Source: Vitis vinifera
Taxonomy: Eukaryota > Streptophyta > Magnoliopsida > Vitales > Vitaceae
Length of the DNA: 64,000 nucleotides
Reading direction: 5' to 3'
Assembly (NCBI RefSeq): GCF_030704535.1
Contig: NC_081820.1
Span: forward strand, 23,678,001-23,742,000
Part shown: piece after piece, positions 12,217-23,935 of the stretch
Position numbering within the stretch: position 1 is the stretch's first letter
Layout of the letters: each line of letters opens with the position of its first letter
The notes under the pieces: generated by a model
The model's database searches: none
Told to the model about the DNA's origin: nothing
What the model saw: the letters and a program-made list of their open reading frames with translations, nothing else
Position numbers and translations under genes: made by a program

Positions 12217-13301
12217 TCAAATTTTCTCGACTGATCGTCTTGATGAGTCCAGGGATTGCTCGTGAGAAGAATCGCTGGTCCATCGTGATAAATGCGAAGA
12301 ATCTGAAGCCAAATTCAGAGGGAAAAAAATTCAAATTTTGAATTTTCGTGAAAATTGAAGGCTGAAAAATACAAATGATTAATAGAGATCAGTTCCGTAC
12401 CGGTTGAAGAGTTGAGCGATCTCTTGCAATGCATAATGGCGCTTTGAATCCCATCATGCTGCTGCGCCAGCGAATCATCTCTCCTACTTGCCTGAAAGCT
12501 CACCGGTGGCATCATCTGAACAGCGGCCGACGCCGACCGGCTCTTCCCTAGATGCTTACACACCACGCGAAGCCCTGCCGGAAGACTCCCCGGCCTCTCT
12601 TCTCCGTCCTCTCTCCTGGACTGTGTCTTCACCGGCTTTTTGGGGGAGAATATTGGCCCCGGAATCGGAGAAGACGACGGCGATGGGGACGACGTCGTTT
12701 TTTCGCCGTATTTCTTGGAAACCTTGATGTACAGAGGCTTGATGAGCTTCAGATACTTGTGCACGACATCCTTCGAAAACCTCTTCGACTCAAACGACGT
12801 CGTTTCCTCCGTGCCATGCTTGCCAAAGCTCCTCGAACTGTTCTCTCGGGTAAACACCGAAACCACCGGAACTTCCTCCACCTTGAATTTGACGGTAAAA
12901 AGCTTACTATTCCGCGGAGGTTGTTCCGAAACGCCGCTCGCTTCCATTTTCTCAGCCTTCTCCGTCTTCTCTGACTTCGACCTCCTGAGCCCGAACATGA
13001 AGACCCTGAACCTGGGCGCGGACCTCAACAGCGAGATCGGAGACTGAGGCTTCGAGCTGGACTCAATCGGGAGAATTCTTCTCTTGAAAAACAGCTCATG
13101 GGCTGAACCTCCCTCTCCGCTCTTGTTGCTGTTCTCTTCTTTGTTCTGAGGCACAGCGAGCTCCAAATCGAAGAAGGAATCTTCGTCGTCAGTCTCCACC
13201 ATCACATGGCGCAAGCTGGTGGTCCTGACGGCGTCGCCGGAGGCGGCAGTGGGTGCTGACCCACCGCCTTTCCAGAGCTTGAGAAAGCTGAGAACATCCA
13301 T
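12217..13301 (-). CDS. Membrane-associated kinase regulator (MAKR/BKI1-like), 328 aa, two exons
   Basis: Exons on the minus strand: 13301-12401 and 12302-12217, with a 98-bp GT-AG intron. I chose the ATG at 13301 (MDVLSFLKLWKGGG) over the longer open frame from 13472 because MAKR proteins start with this type of leader. Domains in order: the N-terminal LLKxWxGG-like leader; an acidic DDEDSFFDLELAV motif; basic serine-rich stretches (FGLRRSKSEKTEKAEK) suited to membrane binding; a conserved KYLKLIKPLYIKVSKKY block; and the C-terminal receptor-binding signature DGIQSAIMHCKRSLNSS. The second exon adds DSSHLSRWTSDSSHEQS and ends SVEKI. MAKR proteins bind the plasma membrane through basic patches and interact with receptor kinases through the C-terminus, as BKI1 does with BRI1. 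The partner kinase here is unknown. Closest remembered relatives are MAKR2 and MAKR5. Confidence 0.85.
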
Positions 13302-13472
13302 GGTGGGGAGAGCCAGAGCAGTGAAGAAATGGGTTTTGCTTGGAGTAGGGTTTTGGTGGTTGGATTGCTTTATAGACAGGCCTTTTTCTTCTCTTCCTTT
13401 GATGGCTGTGTCGTTGCAGTCACTGAAAATGGTGTTTCGGGGAAGCGGAGTGTGAATTAAGTTTTCCCCCAC

Positions 13473-13522
13473 AACGACGCCGTTTTATACTGCCACAACA
13501 CCCACTAAGAAACGGCGTCGTT
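13473..13522 (-). promoter_or_regulatory. Core promoter of the MAKR gene with TATA box inside an inverted repeat
   Basis: On the minus strand TATAAAA (13489-13483) lies about 185 bp upstream of the chosen ATG. It sits between the arms of a perfect 13-bp inverted repeat, AACGACGCCGTTT at 13473-13485 and AAACGGCGTCGTT at 13510-13522; the left arm overlaps the TATA box. Confidence 0.6.
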
Positions 13523-14255
13523 TCCTTAATGCGAAACTGGCCCACGCGCAATCTCTAGTTTGGTCGCACGCGCAGCATCATGGGATGTTGTTTCTCCCAT
13601 CCAACACCCAAATTTGAATTGAAGAAAGTTGAGACAAAAACATGGTGGTCCAAACGAATGGTCAATTCATTGAAGATTCTGATTTCAAATTACGAAATGG
13701 ATAGCCCCCTTTCATTTATTTGAAAATTCTTTGGTTATTTTAATTTCTCTTTTTTTTTAGAAAATTAAAAATTTTAGAAGATAGTGGATGGGTTAAAAAG
13801 TCATATTAGATGATAATCTTTCATAATGAACATTTTGACTCTTTCCTGGAAAATGATGTGGTTAAAATATCATCTTCCAGGTTAAGAAACTAGTGATAGA
13901 AGAACACAAAAAAAGTTGAAACTTTCTTTGATTTTCTTGTAATTAAATTAAATTTCTTTGAAAAAACATGTTACTAGATGCCAAAGTAGTTACATGCCCA
14001 CTCAATTCCAATCATGCCATATTCAAAGACCATATTCCATTCACATTTAGGATGGTAAGGGTTGGATACCATCTCAATTGTTTAAATTTATTCACATTTT
14101 TATCTCAAAAAAAAAAAAAAAAAAAGTTAGTATTGGTAGGGAAATTTCCACACCACCTCATGCCCATTTAATATTTGCTGAAAAAGAGAAATACGAAGGA
14201 ATTAAATTAAATTATTTTTTTTTATTTTGTTATATGTCATAGTGTAATAATGTCT
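13523..14255. other. Intergenic, upstream of the MAKR gene
   Basis: Mostly AT-rich with a poly-A run at about 14107-14125. No gene seen. Confidence 0.5.
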
Positions 14256-14450
14256 ATCTTAAACCTGATGATGATGGATCACCCAAATGATGACTCTTAT
14301 AATAGAATCACAGAGTGTGATGTTGAATGTCATACCACTCCAATTGGTTTTTAAATGAGATGATTAAAACCTGATCCAAGAATTGGTATCAAAGTTAAGG
14401 AAATTCAAGTTACAAGAGCATCATGTCGGGAGAAGGATTATTGGAATACA
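14256..14450 (-). repeat. Dispersed repeat related to 32050-32445
   Basis: Read on the minus strand this stretch aligns with the insert in copy A intron 5: TTGGATCAGGTTTT, CATC/TTCATTTGAAAAC, TGACATTCGACATCACA, AAGAGTCATCATTTGGGTGA and CTCTTGTAACTYGAATT all recur in the same order. It is non-coding; a decayed LTR or non-autonomous element is likely. Confidence 0.65.
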
Positions 14451-15332
14451 ACAATATTGTCGAATGTCATAAAAGATTTGACTTACTATCATTGACCACT
14501 AATTACTTTTCAAATAAGAAGGTTAAATCCCAATCGAATAATATATATATAATCGAGATAGAACAAAACAAATCAATACTTTCATCAAATTTTATCCAAA
14601 AAAAAAAAAAATCTAAACACACCCTTAACCCATTTATACTCTTTCAATTGGTTGTATTATGATTGATTTACATCATTCTATTACGTATATTCACATTTTT
14701 TTCTTCATATTTATTAAAAAGAGATTATAATATAACTTTAATACTGTATTATAGTTAGTTGAAAAGCAATAATAATACAACTTACAACCCATTATCATCT
14801 ACTTCACTTGTTAGAGAAAAATTTTGAAGGTTAATTTTCCTAAACATACGTTAATATTTTCATTATTTCAAGTGCCCATTCTCACACAAGGAAGGTCAAA
14901 GGTGGCATAGAAAAATACCCTTTTGCTAAGGCCATTTTCACTTTTAGACAGAAAAAAAGGGGAGGTTTAGTGTGGATTGAGGGAAGCGCGTGTACCAGAA
15001 GAGAATGGATTTTTTTTTTCACTATTTGTTATTTTTTATTTTTTATTTTTCTTCTTAATCCATGACGGGAACAGAGGGTTGCTGAGGACTGTGGCCATGG
15101 GAAGGGTGACAGAAACTTCCAAAAAGAGACAAAGTAAAAGAAAAATAAAAAGGGAGAAAAGGGACAAAAAGAAGAGACTCACACATGACCAAAAATTAAA
15201 AATATAAATATAAAAATAATAAAAATAAATAAATAAATAAAATGTAAAGTGTCTCAGAGCTTGCTTTTCTCAGTCTCAAAAATCTGCTGGAGTCAGAGAA
15301 TGGCTTCTTTACAAGGCAAGACATGGATATAA

Positions 15333-15335
<3 letters not shown>
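14451..15335. other. AT-rich intergenic DNA, no gene seen
   Basis: Contains a short frame at 14977-15207 with polybasic, purine-run composition only. I do not support it as a gene. Confidence 0.5.

Positions 15336-15374
<39 letters not shown>
15336..15374. repeat. (TA)n microsatellite
   Basis: About 19 uninterrupted TA units. Confidence 0.95.
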
Positions 15375-15377
<3 letters not shown>

Positions 15378-18300
15378 TGGATGCAGTGGTTGGGCATAGG
15401 GCACCCCATCTTCATGTGTATGTTTTCAGAGATGGAGTTTCTCTCTTTTGTAAAGAGGCCATATCTCTTTTACCCACAAAAGGTTTGACCTAGCTTACAG
15501 TGAGGTTTTGGGAGAGTGGCCATGCCTCTCTTCCCTCATCTCAAACCCCCTTTCTTTTTCAGTGTTTGGGAAAGGGGTTTGGGTTGATGGTGAAGAGACC
15601 CATTTGGTGGGGAAATTTTGTTCATCTTGGATAGCTATATTGTGGCAAAGGTGGACTACATTGTCCATAAAAGCAGAAATTGAAAACTACTTTGAATTAA
15701 CCAATGGATGAGCATTTGTAACCTTTACGAGAATTTAAATATGAAAAACAAATAATTTTTTTAGCTTGTTTTTAAAATGTTTTCTATATTTTTAATCTTC
15801 TTAGGATTTATTTTAAAACAATCGATTTTCAAAACTATTTTTGTAAAAATTTGTTATACATGTTTTGAGTCAAAATATTTTCTAAAACTTGTTTTTTATT
15901 GTTTAACTTAAAAAGAGTTTATAAAAATAAGTTTTAAAAAATATAACCAATCAGGTCTGTATTTTCCTTTTGTTTTTAAAAACCGATAAAAACAACTTTA
16001 ATTTTTTCTCTAAAAAATATTCTTTATTTTACTTTATTTTTAAAAATTATTTTCAAAAAATAATGGTCAAATAGTGTTAAAAACTTTTTAAAATAGTTTT
16101 CTCTTTTTAAAAATAAAAAATTATTTTTAAATCACATGACCAAACAGGCTCGAAGTTATTTGAATAATGTTTTTAATCAAAATAGTGTCTATGGATTGAT
16201 GGGACAAAATTTTTAAGAAACCATATGATGCTAAGATAAAGAGAGACAAAAAAGAAAGAAAATATTGAGAATGATGATAAAATCATTCACATAAAACCTT
16301 TTAAAGTGGATTTAGAGGAAGGAAAAGGGAGGAATATAGGTTACTATAGCTCTTTTTGATGCTATAATAAAATGATGAAATGGTGATTTTTTAATGGTTT
16401 GTCTATCATTTTGCTCATGTTATGTTTCTTCCTTTTTTTAAAACTGAAGTTGCTAGTGAGTAGTGAATGGGACTAGAGCTTCATTTGCTCAACATGGTGA
16501 TGGAGGATGGCACCCACATGTTTAAATTTAGAACTCCACTGGAGACACCTTGATTTGACAATCCTTTTGTCAAAAGTTGAGTGTCTATTATGACTACATA
16601 TCCCTAAACTTTCTTACCATATTCGTCCTTACAACAATTTGTGATCTTTAGTCATGTTACTCTACATAATAAGCCACCAACATCCTAATTATACAAGATT
16701 CTATGAAGGTGATTATTTTGTATGCAATGTGTAGGGTAAATTTGATCTAACATCCCTTAGTTTAAGTTTCACCTATGGTGGTCCAAAATCTCGTTGGTCG
16801 GCTTCCTAGGGTTTTTCTTTAATTAAGTAGTAGGATCATCGGCTTTTTAGGAGTTTTCCTAATTGAGTATTAAGACAATAAACTATAGTCACTATTCCAA
16901 CACCATAAATCGATCATTACCAATATTGTTAAACCCTATAATCTTGATCTTCTTTGACAATTATAGCATACAAAGAGGCACAAGCTTAGGACTCCTTGTC
17001 TTTGGAAAAGTGACCCTACCGACAAAATACATTACATTATCGGGACATTAGTCATGTAGATAATCTATTAGGGCCTAGAGATAACAATTGAATAGTCTCA
17101 TTCGATTCGTGGCATCATGATTAAGTTATAAGATTCTGCACCCTAAATCATGATATAAGTCACAACTTTTGGAACTTTTTTTTGCCAACTTTTACTTTAA
17201 AGGGGGAAGAGGTCACCCCACATTTACCCTTTTCTTTTTTTCTTTACATTGTTGTCATCCCAGGGTGGATCATAGGAGTCCCCCCAAGACCCAATACCTT
17301 ATGCTCTAAATCAGAGCCTACCATTGAACTTTTGTACTTCATCTGTCTGTGGTTGTTGGGCTCTCACTAGAATTTTACTGAATGGTTGGTTGGTCAAATG
17401 ATTCTCTCCAAGGAATTTTTATGAATGGTGGGGTCTTTGTGTTTGCTATTTACAAGTGGATGACTAAGACAAAGCTTTAACTTAATTATTCCATAGTTAG
17501 GCAGTGGTTCAAGGTACTTTTGAATCAAATCTTAGTTATTCTTCAATCTTTATGTTCTCTGACCATACATGTTTTTCATTCATCATCCCTTTTGAACCAA
17601 GTAAGAAAAAGTTTTGTGAACACAACCTTTTAAAATATGAATATATTTTTATTTTTAGAGGGGGTTGTCTCCTTCCTTTTGTGTCACCTACTCTTCACCC
17701 TTTATAGACTAATTGTTAGAGATTCTTATCCACCTACATGTAATTCAGGCCATTGATGAGGAACAATCTTCTACCACACCTTTGCTATGATGCTTTGGAA
17801 CACAAATCTTTAATTAAATTAAATTACCAAGTTTAAATAGTTAAGACATAGAGGTAAGAAGTTTATCCAATAAGCATAATAGTATTTGTCTTTTGAGAAA
17901 AAAATTAATAGTTTATAGGAGACATGATTATGTCGTTAAAAGAGGGTTTCTTTGTGTTGTAAACACGGTATAGTACCATGAGATTTAATCCATCGGGCGT
18001 GAAAAATAATTTAGTCTGAATTATATAATTTGGTTGTGTCGGAAGTAGTATGGTGAAATTTAGAAGTGATTTGATTATATCTAAAAAGAATAACCTAATC
18101 ATATTTGAGAAATAAATTCTTCATTTTTTTTAAAGCAGTTGATTTAAACTTAAACCTTACGATTTGATTATTTATTTATTTATTTACTTTGGCATGTTAC
18201 AACTTTCAGGAAACCTAAAATTGGGTCTATAACCTGAGGTCAAAGGTTTGATCCTAGTAATTATATTATATCGAGATTAGGGTCAACTTAATTATTTTGA

Positions 18301-18448
18301 TTACTTTAAAACCTAATTTCACATAGAATTACTAAAAGGGGTTCTAATTAAGTAGATTCTCAAATCGATCTAACTAAAATACCTTTTGAATTAGTTGGAT
18401 GTGTTTTAAAGTTATGAAGGCAACCATAAAGATTAAGGGTCAAAAGTA
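15375..18448. other. AT-rich intergenic region, no gene seen
   Basis: Holds AT-rich self-complementary blocks (about 15720-16150, ending with an ACCAAACAGG motif typical of MITE termini). The less AT-rich stretch 16500-17800 has no recognisable coding content. Confidence 0.5.
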
Positions 18449-18552
18449 GACAATATTCACTTAATAATGACATTGACAATATTCACTCGATGTTGGCATC
18501 AACAATATTTACCCAACATTGACATCAATAATATTTATCCAATGTTGTCATA
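18449..18552. repeat. 26-bp tandem repeat, four degenerate units
   Basis: Units begin at 18449, 18475, 18501 and 18527 and follow the pattern RACAATATTYAYYCRATGTTGRCATC. The array ends as the sequence turns into TAGATATTCTC. Confidence 0.8.
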
Positions 18553-20730
18553 GATATTCTCTACCCATTACAATAGTAAGATTAGAGTCAATCCTACCCT
18601 AGAAAGAACATAGAGTTGATCATATCTTGCGAAGTATGGAGGGACGAAGGTGTCAAATCTATATATGGGAGGGTGAGTTTTGATTGGGAAGAAGAAATCT
18701 TTGATACTAATAAAGGTATCTGAATTGGTTAGACGGTTTTAAAACCGTGAGAGAGACCGCAAATGCAATGGGCTTGAAGCAAATATAGAAGAATCGAGAC
18801 ATTCTAACTTAGGAAAACAAAAATATCCCTTAGTATTGCCACACGCATATCAATGTGAACACTTGAAGAGGGGATTGAAATTACAAGAGGGTCTGTGCGA
18901 ACTGTTGGGCTGAACACATAACAACAAAATGGTACATAGTGTTGGACAAATATGGAGACTAGGCTTAAAAATCAGGCCTTAGAAGGCATGAGGCCTTATA
19001 ACATAACTCTAGGTTGATTTGGAAGATAACTACCAAGGCCCATGTAATTGGCAATCAAAGAAATCACACTGATCCAAGCAGTGGACAAATCTCTCTCACC
19101 CACTACACTTGTTTGGATGCCCAGAAAGCAACTTCTCCAAAGTGTACCATTTTCCCACTAAAGACCATAATGGAATATATACCCATAACAAATCTCCCCC
19201 CCTTGTTGAGCCAAACATGACTTAAAGGTGGCTGTAAGCTACTGTGAGCTTCCTTCAACTCTCCTCCCTTCTGATTCATTTTCTCACCAATTTTCCCAGC
19301 ATTTATGTCTATCACCTGCACCTACAGTTGTAATCATGGTAAAATGTTGATGTTGATTAATATAATGCAAGGGAAATCATTCATGATCCTAAATTTGATG
19401 AATTTGTTGTCAGTTAAAAACATTTGGAAACAAGTGGAAATACTAAATTAGCCCCATGGAATCAAAGCAATTCTAAATTGAAAAATAAAAATAAAAATTG
19501 TTATTGCTTTGAGAATAGAATATTTTGAAGAAGTGATTAAATATTATAAATTAGTAGTGGGGAGCATGGTTCTGCTGAATGCTGATTTTCACAAGTGGGT
19601 TGCACGTACTTTCTCATTCATGTGATGAGATCCTCAACAATGTTCTTCTTTTTTTCTTTTTTCAAATTTTAAAATTTTTAATTTTTTTAAATTTTAAGTC
19701 TATTCAAGGGGAGAATTTTGAAATACAGCCACAATTATATTAAACTTTATCCAATTTTATAAATATGATAAAAATAAAAAATCATTTAAATTTAAATATT
19801 TTTCTTCCTTTTTATATTAACACAAATATATTTTAACTTAAAAAACCAAAAAAAAAAAAAAAAAAAGGGAAAATCCATTCTTACAATGAATTTTATTTTT
19901 TTTTGGGTTTCAATTTAATTTTTTAATGACTTTTTATCACTTGAAATATTTTTGTTTTATTTTATGATATATATCATGATTTTAAAAATTAGATCGGATC
20001 GATTAATTTAACTTTCAATCAATTATTATTTTGGTTTGAATGGTTCGATTCGATATCTAGGACTTGTTCCGATATATCGGAACCAACAATCAATCCGGTG
20101 AATCAATTGATGGAGTGATTCTCCCTAAATCGAACAATTCAAAAGCTATCATTTGCCCTTAAAATGACGTTATTTTGATGTATGCTCTCCATCCAACCTC
20201 CACGCTCTAACTGCAACATCGTCAGACCCGACACCACCAATTGATGAGGACGTCCACGCCGTAGATATCTCCAGTCTCGCACAATGGGTTGCATTGTTGC
20301 AATTTACAAAGTTTCAATTGAATATTAAATATTAAATATTTTATTATATATTAAATATTAATATTTATTATTCATTAAATCATTTGAGAAAAAAAATTTA
20401 TTTTTATTTTTTAAATTATTTTATTTTAATAATATATAAAATATATATTTATGAGATCAAATATAATTTTGAATATATATATATATATATAACTCGTTAA
20501 TAAAATTTAATGAATTTATTTTATATTTTAAAATTTTAATAACTTATAAAGAAATTTAAATTTTTTAATCTTTTATTTATTTATTTTGTAAATTATGGTA
20601 CGTAGCATTTAACATTTAATAAATATCGAATCATGTCATGTGGCGTCTGGTGATACTGATACCATCATGTTATTGTGTCCGTACACCACTAAAGTAACCA
20701 TAATTCCATATCCCACCATTCACTTTATGC
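18553..20730. other. Intergenic region upstream of the reticulon gene
   Basis: The part 19000-19330 is clearly less AT-rich than its surroundings but has no convincing open frame. From 19640 to 20640 the sequence is very AT-rich with TA runs (about 20475-20490) and a poly-A tract near 19850. No gene seen. Confidence 0.5.
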
Positions 20731-20736
20731 CACGTG
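20731..20736 (+). promoter_or_regulatory. G-box/ABRE (GCCACGTGTC) upstream of the reticulon gene
   Basis: A perfect CACGTG within the ABRE-like context GCCACGTGTC lies about 355 bp before the reticulon ATG. Such sites bind bZIP and bHLH factors in plants and often mark light or abscisic-acid responsiveness; use at this gene is inferred from position only. Confidence 0.5.
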
Positions 20737-21086
20737 TCAATGATCTGGGATAAATATGGCCGGCCACTTCACGGAGTAAACTGTGAAATTTTTAAATAAC
20801 TAAACAAGAAAATGACCGCCGTCAATGTCACCTCCGAAAACCTCGAACGGCACAAAACGGATAAATATTTGTTAATTATCTTTTTATTTTTTTATTTTTA
20901 ACACCTGCATTTCATTGGGTTCCGTTATATTCGCTAGCCTACTAGACTCGGACTCCGAACCTCAGGCTCGGGTTCCCTCCTTAAAAACGGCTCAAGTCTT
21001 TTCTTGCTCTCAGCGTTCACTCAGTCGCCGTTAAGTTTTGTCCCCGGCAGCCAGGTATTACTTCGGAGATTGCTTGCCGGAGTCTG

Positions 21087-22729
21087 ATGGCAGATCATGC
21101 GGGCGAGTCCGAATCCGCCATGGAGTCGGTGATGGAAACGATAACCGCGAAGCTTCATGGCTATGACTCGCCCTCGTCGTCAGACTCCGAAGACGGCAAG
21201 AAGTCGCTGGTGGAGGCTGTGAAATCGAAGAGTTACAGGCTTTTCGGAAGGGAAAAGCCTCTTCACAAGGTCCTAGGGGGTGGAAAACGTATGGCCACCT
21301 CTCTATTAATATAAACACGTCTTTTATGGAGTCTATTGAATCGTGATGTTAGGGTTTTATAAATGATTTTCGAATAGAGGATTTTGATATCTTTATTTTC
21401 CTCTTTTTTTTGGTCTATGTGGACGGGCATTTTGGTTTTGCGGCGTTTGGTTCGGGAGAAAACGGAGGAAAATAAAGGAAAGAAAAAACAAAAATTGAAT
21501 TAGGTCGTTTCATATAAATGAATTACTTAAAAAGGAAGTGAACGCAATTAATCCGAACGATGAAACTTCGTTTTCATTTATTTTCTTTCTTTCCTACATT
21601 TTCTCGGCAATGTATTGGTCGAATCCGCATGTTATTCTACTCTCTGATTGGTCATGTGGATTTGATTGATGATCTTTTCACAATGCTAGAGTAGACATGT
21701 ATAAGGATTTGCAGAGAATAGTGGTTGCAGATTTGATCGGAGAAAATCTGCGAGGAACAGTCCTTGAACTTTGTTCCCACGCTTGTTACAGTCTCATTCT
21801 TGTGTTTGTCGCATCCAAAAACATTCTTGAAAATGATTCCAAAATGCTGAAGTTTTCTGTAGTCGCAGCATGAATCTGAGTATATCATCTTACATTCATA
21901 CATATATTTATTTTGGTGCAGCTGCTGATGTCTTCCTGTGGAGAAATAAGAAGATTTCAGCCAGTGTGCTCGGCTGCGCCACTGCAATATGGGTTCTCTT
22001 TGAAATGCTTGAATACCAATTGCTTCCTCTACTATGCCACATTTTAATGCTCAGTTTGGCATCCCTTTTCCTGTGGTCCAATGCATCCATCGTCATCAAG
22101 AAGTAAGTAGTCGGTTTTGTGATGCATTCTCTTGTACGATTCAAATTGATTTGCATTCTCACTTTTTCTGTGTTCCATAACTAGGTCACCTCCAAACATC
22201 CCAGAAGTTGGAGTTCCTGAGAAAGCTGTCATGGAGATTACCTCAGCCCTGCTATATGCAATCAACCGAGGTCTAACTTCACTGCACAACATTGCATCCG
22301 GGAGACATTTGAAGCAGTTTCTCGCTGTACGTTGATTTTCATTTTCTTGCATTTGTGATTTCTAAACAAGCCCTCTAATAGGGGTTGAACTGTGTTTCTG
22401 GTTATCAGGTTACTGCTGGGTTGTGGGTTTTGTCAGCTGTGGGGAGATGGTGTAACTTCATCACCTTGTTCTACTTATGTAAGGAATTCAATTAGTAGTC
22501 ATCTATTTACTTGATTTTTTCACAATCATCCTCATTTGACTTTGAGTGTCGGAAGACAGTGTTTGTTTTGCTACACACGGTGCCTGTCATTTACGAGAAG
22601 TATGAGGATGAAGTGGATTCGTCAGCTGAGAAAGTTAAGACCGAAATCAAAAACCAGTACAGAGTCCTTTGCGAGAAGGTTCTCAGAGGACAACCTGAAG
22701 ACGTGTTGAAGGTCAGGAAGCTGTCTTAG
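21087..22729 (+). CDS. Plant reticulon-like protein (RTNLB type), 254 aa, five exons
   Basis: Exons: 21087-21288, 21922-22102, 22185-22326, 22409-22478 and 22560-22729; all introns are GT-AG and the joined frame is open (765 nt). The N-terminal ~65 residues are acidic and serine-rich (SSSDSEDG). The reticulon domain starts with the diagnostic [12 protein letters not shown], which is created by the exon 1-2 junction, followed by two long hydrophobic hairpins (about residues 80-125 and 175-210) separated by a hydrophilic loop containing [12 protein letters not shown]. The end is a short cytosolic tail ([15 protein letters not shown] ... [12 protein letters not shown]). Reticulons shape tubular ER by wedging hairpins into the outer leaflet; several plant members also occur at plasmodesmata. 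Length and architecture match RTNLB1-4-like proteins such as RTNLB3. The gene converges with the F-box gene downstream. Confidence 0.95.
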
Positions 22730-23935
22730 GTTCTGGTTTTGGTTTTGGTTTTCCATGAGTATCATTGGATTCTACTGTTTTAGGTCATAATCATAGTTAT
22801 GCTTCACTTTAGAGCGTGTTTGGCATTCATGTATTGACATTGCTATGATACAAGGCAGTGTTCTTGGGGTTGCCCCTTCTTTCTTTGCCTTCTGCTTCGG
22901 CACATCGTCTCAATTTGATTTCTTTGTAACCACCAAAAGAGCTCATTCGTTTTCCGCCCCCAATGGGATGGGGAATTTTTGACCCCCTATTTATACTTTT
23001 TGGCCCTTCATCTTTTTGAATCGGGGCCCGGCCCGGCTCGAGTCGTTCCAAGTTCCAACAACTGGCGGGGAGCACCATCGTGCACAGTAACTGGGAGTCC
23101 TATTAGACCGAAATTTTAAAAATAATTAATTCTAAATTTTTTTTAGAACTTATTTTATTTAATAATTTTTTGAAATCTTATTTTGAAAACAAGGTGTTTT
23201 TTTTTTAAATATATTTTAATTGTTTTCACTTATATCTAGAAATTTTAAAAATAATTAATTTTAAAGTTTTTTTAGAATTTATTTTAATTATTTTTAATTG
23301 TTTTCTCTTTTCTAGGATTATTGTAAAAAGTACTTGTATAAATATAGAGAATGATTATATGTAAAAAGTAAACTATTATAAATAAAAATGAATTTTAAAA
23401 AATATTTAAAAATATAGAAAACATTTCATGTTTTCAAATAAATTTTTATTAGAAAACATGGTTTGATTCTCATAAGGAATTAAAAAAAAGTTTTAAAAAA
23501 AATGATTTAATAATTTTCTCATATCTAGTTTCATTAGGAAAAAAAAAATCAAATATAATTAAAATTAATTAAAAATTTATATATTTTAAAACTAAAATTA
23601 TTTAATAATATATATATATTCTCTTTAATTTTTTTATTCACTACTATTTTTGTTCTTAATTTTCTTTTTTAAGAACTATTTTAGAAAATGTCCTTCGTGG
23701 TTTTTTTTTTCTTTAAAAAAAGAAAACATATTTTAATTGTTTTCCAAAATAATTAGACAAATATAAAAATATTAAAAATAAAAATTATTTATAAAAAATA
23801 TTTAGAACACAAAAAACAGAAAGCTAACATTCCAAAATTCCAAACAAACTTAGAAAACATTCTCAAACAGTCCCCAGCTTTTGCAATTCTCCAATGCCAT
23901 CCATTCATTCCTCTCAAACATAGTGTTTTCAGCTT
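22730..23935. other. Intergenic between the convergent reticulon and F-box genes
   Basis: About 22840-23105 is unusually GC-rich for this window (runs such as CGGGGCCCGGCCCGGCTCG) and looks foreign, possibly organelle-derived. The rest, 23106-23850, is extremely AT-rich with A/T runs and no gene. Confidence 0.55.

Noticed and set aside
12552-13047. Open frames on the plus strand across the MAKR gene
   Set aside because: They are antisense shadows of the MAKR coding exon; no family resemblance and no supporting splice or start context.
13302-13472. Extending the MAKR protein to the upstream in-frame ATG at 13472
   Set aside because: The extra 57 residues have no MAKR resemblance and include the expected 5' UTR; MDVLSFLKLW at 13301 is the family-type start.
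15508-15711. Sixty-seven-codon frame
   Set aside because: Looks like chance; no motif, signal or conserved neighbour.
22827-23078. Minus-strand frame of 83 codons in the GC-rich island
   Set aside because: The frame is open because of base composition; I could not tie it to a known protein, organellar or nuclear.
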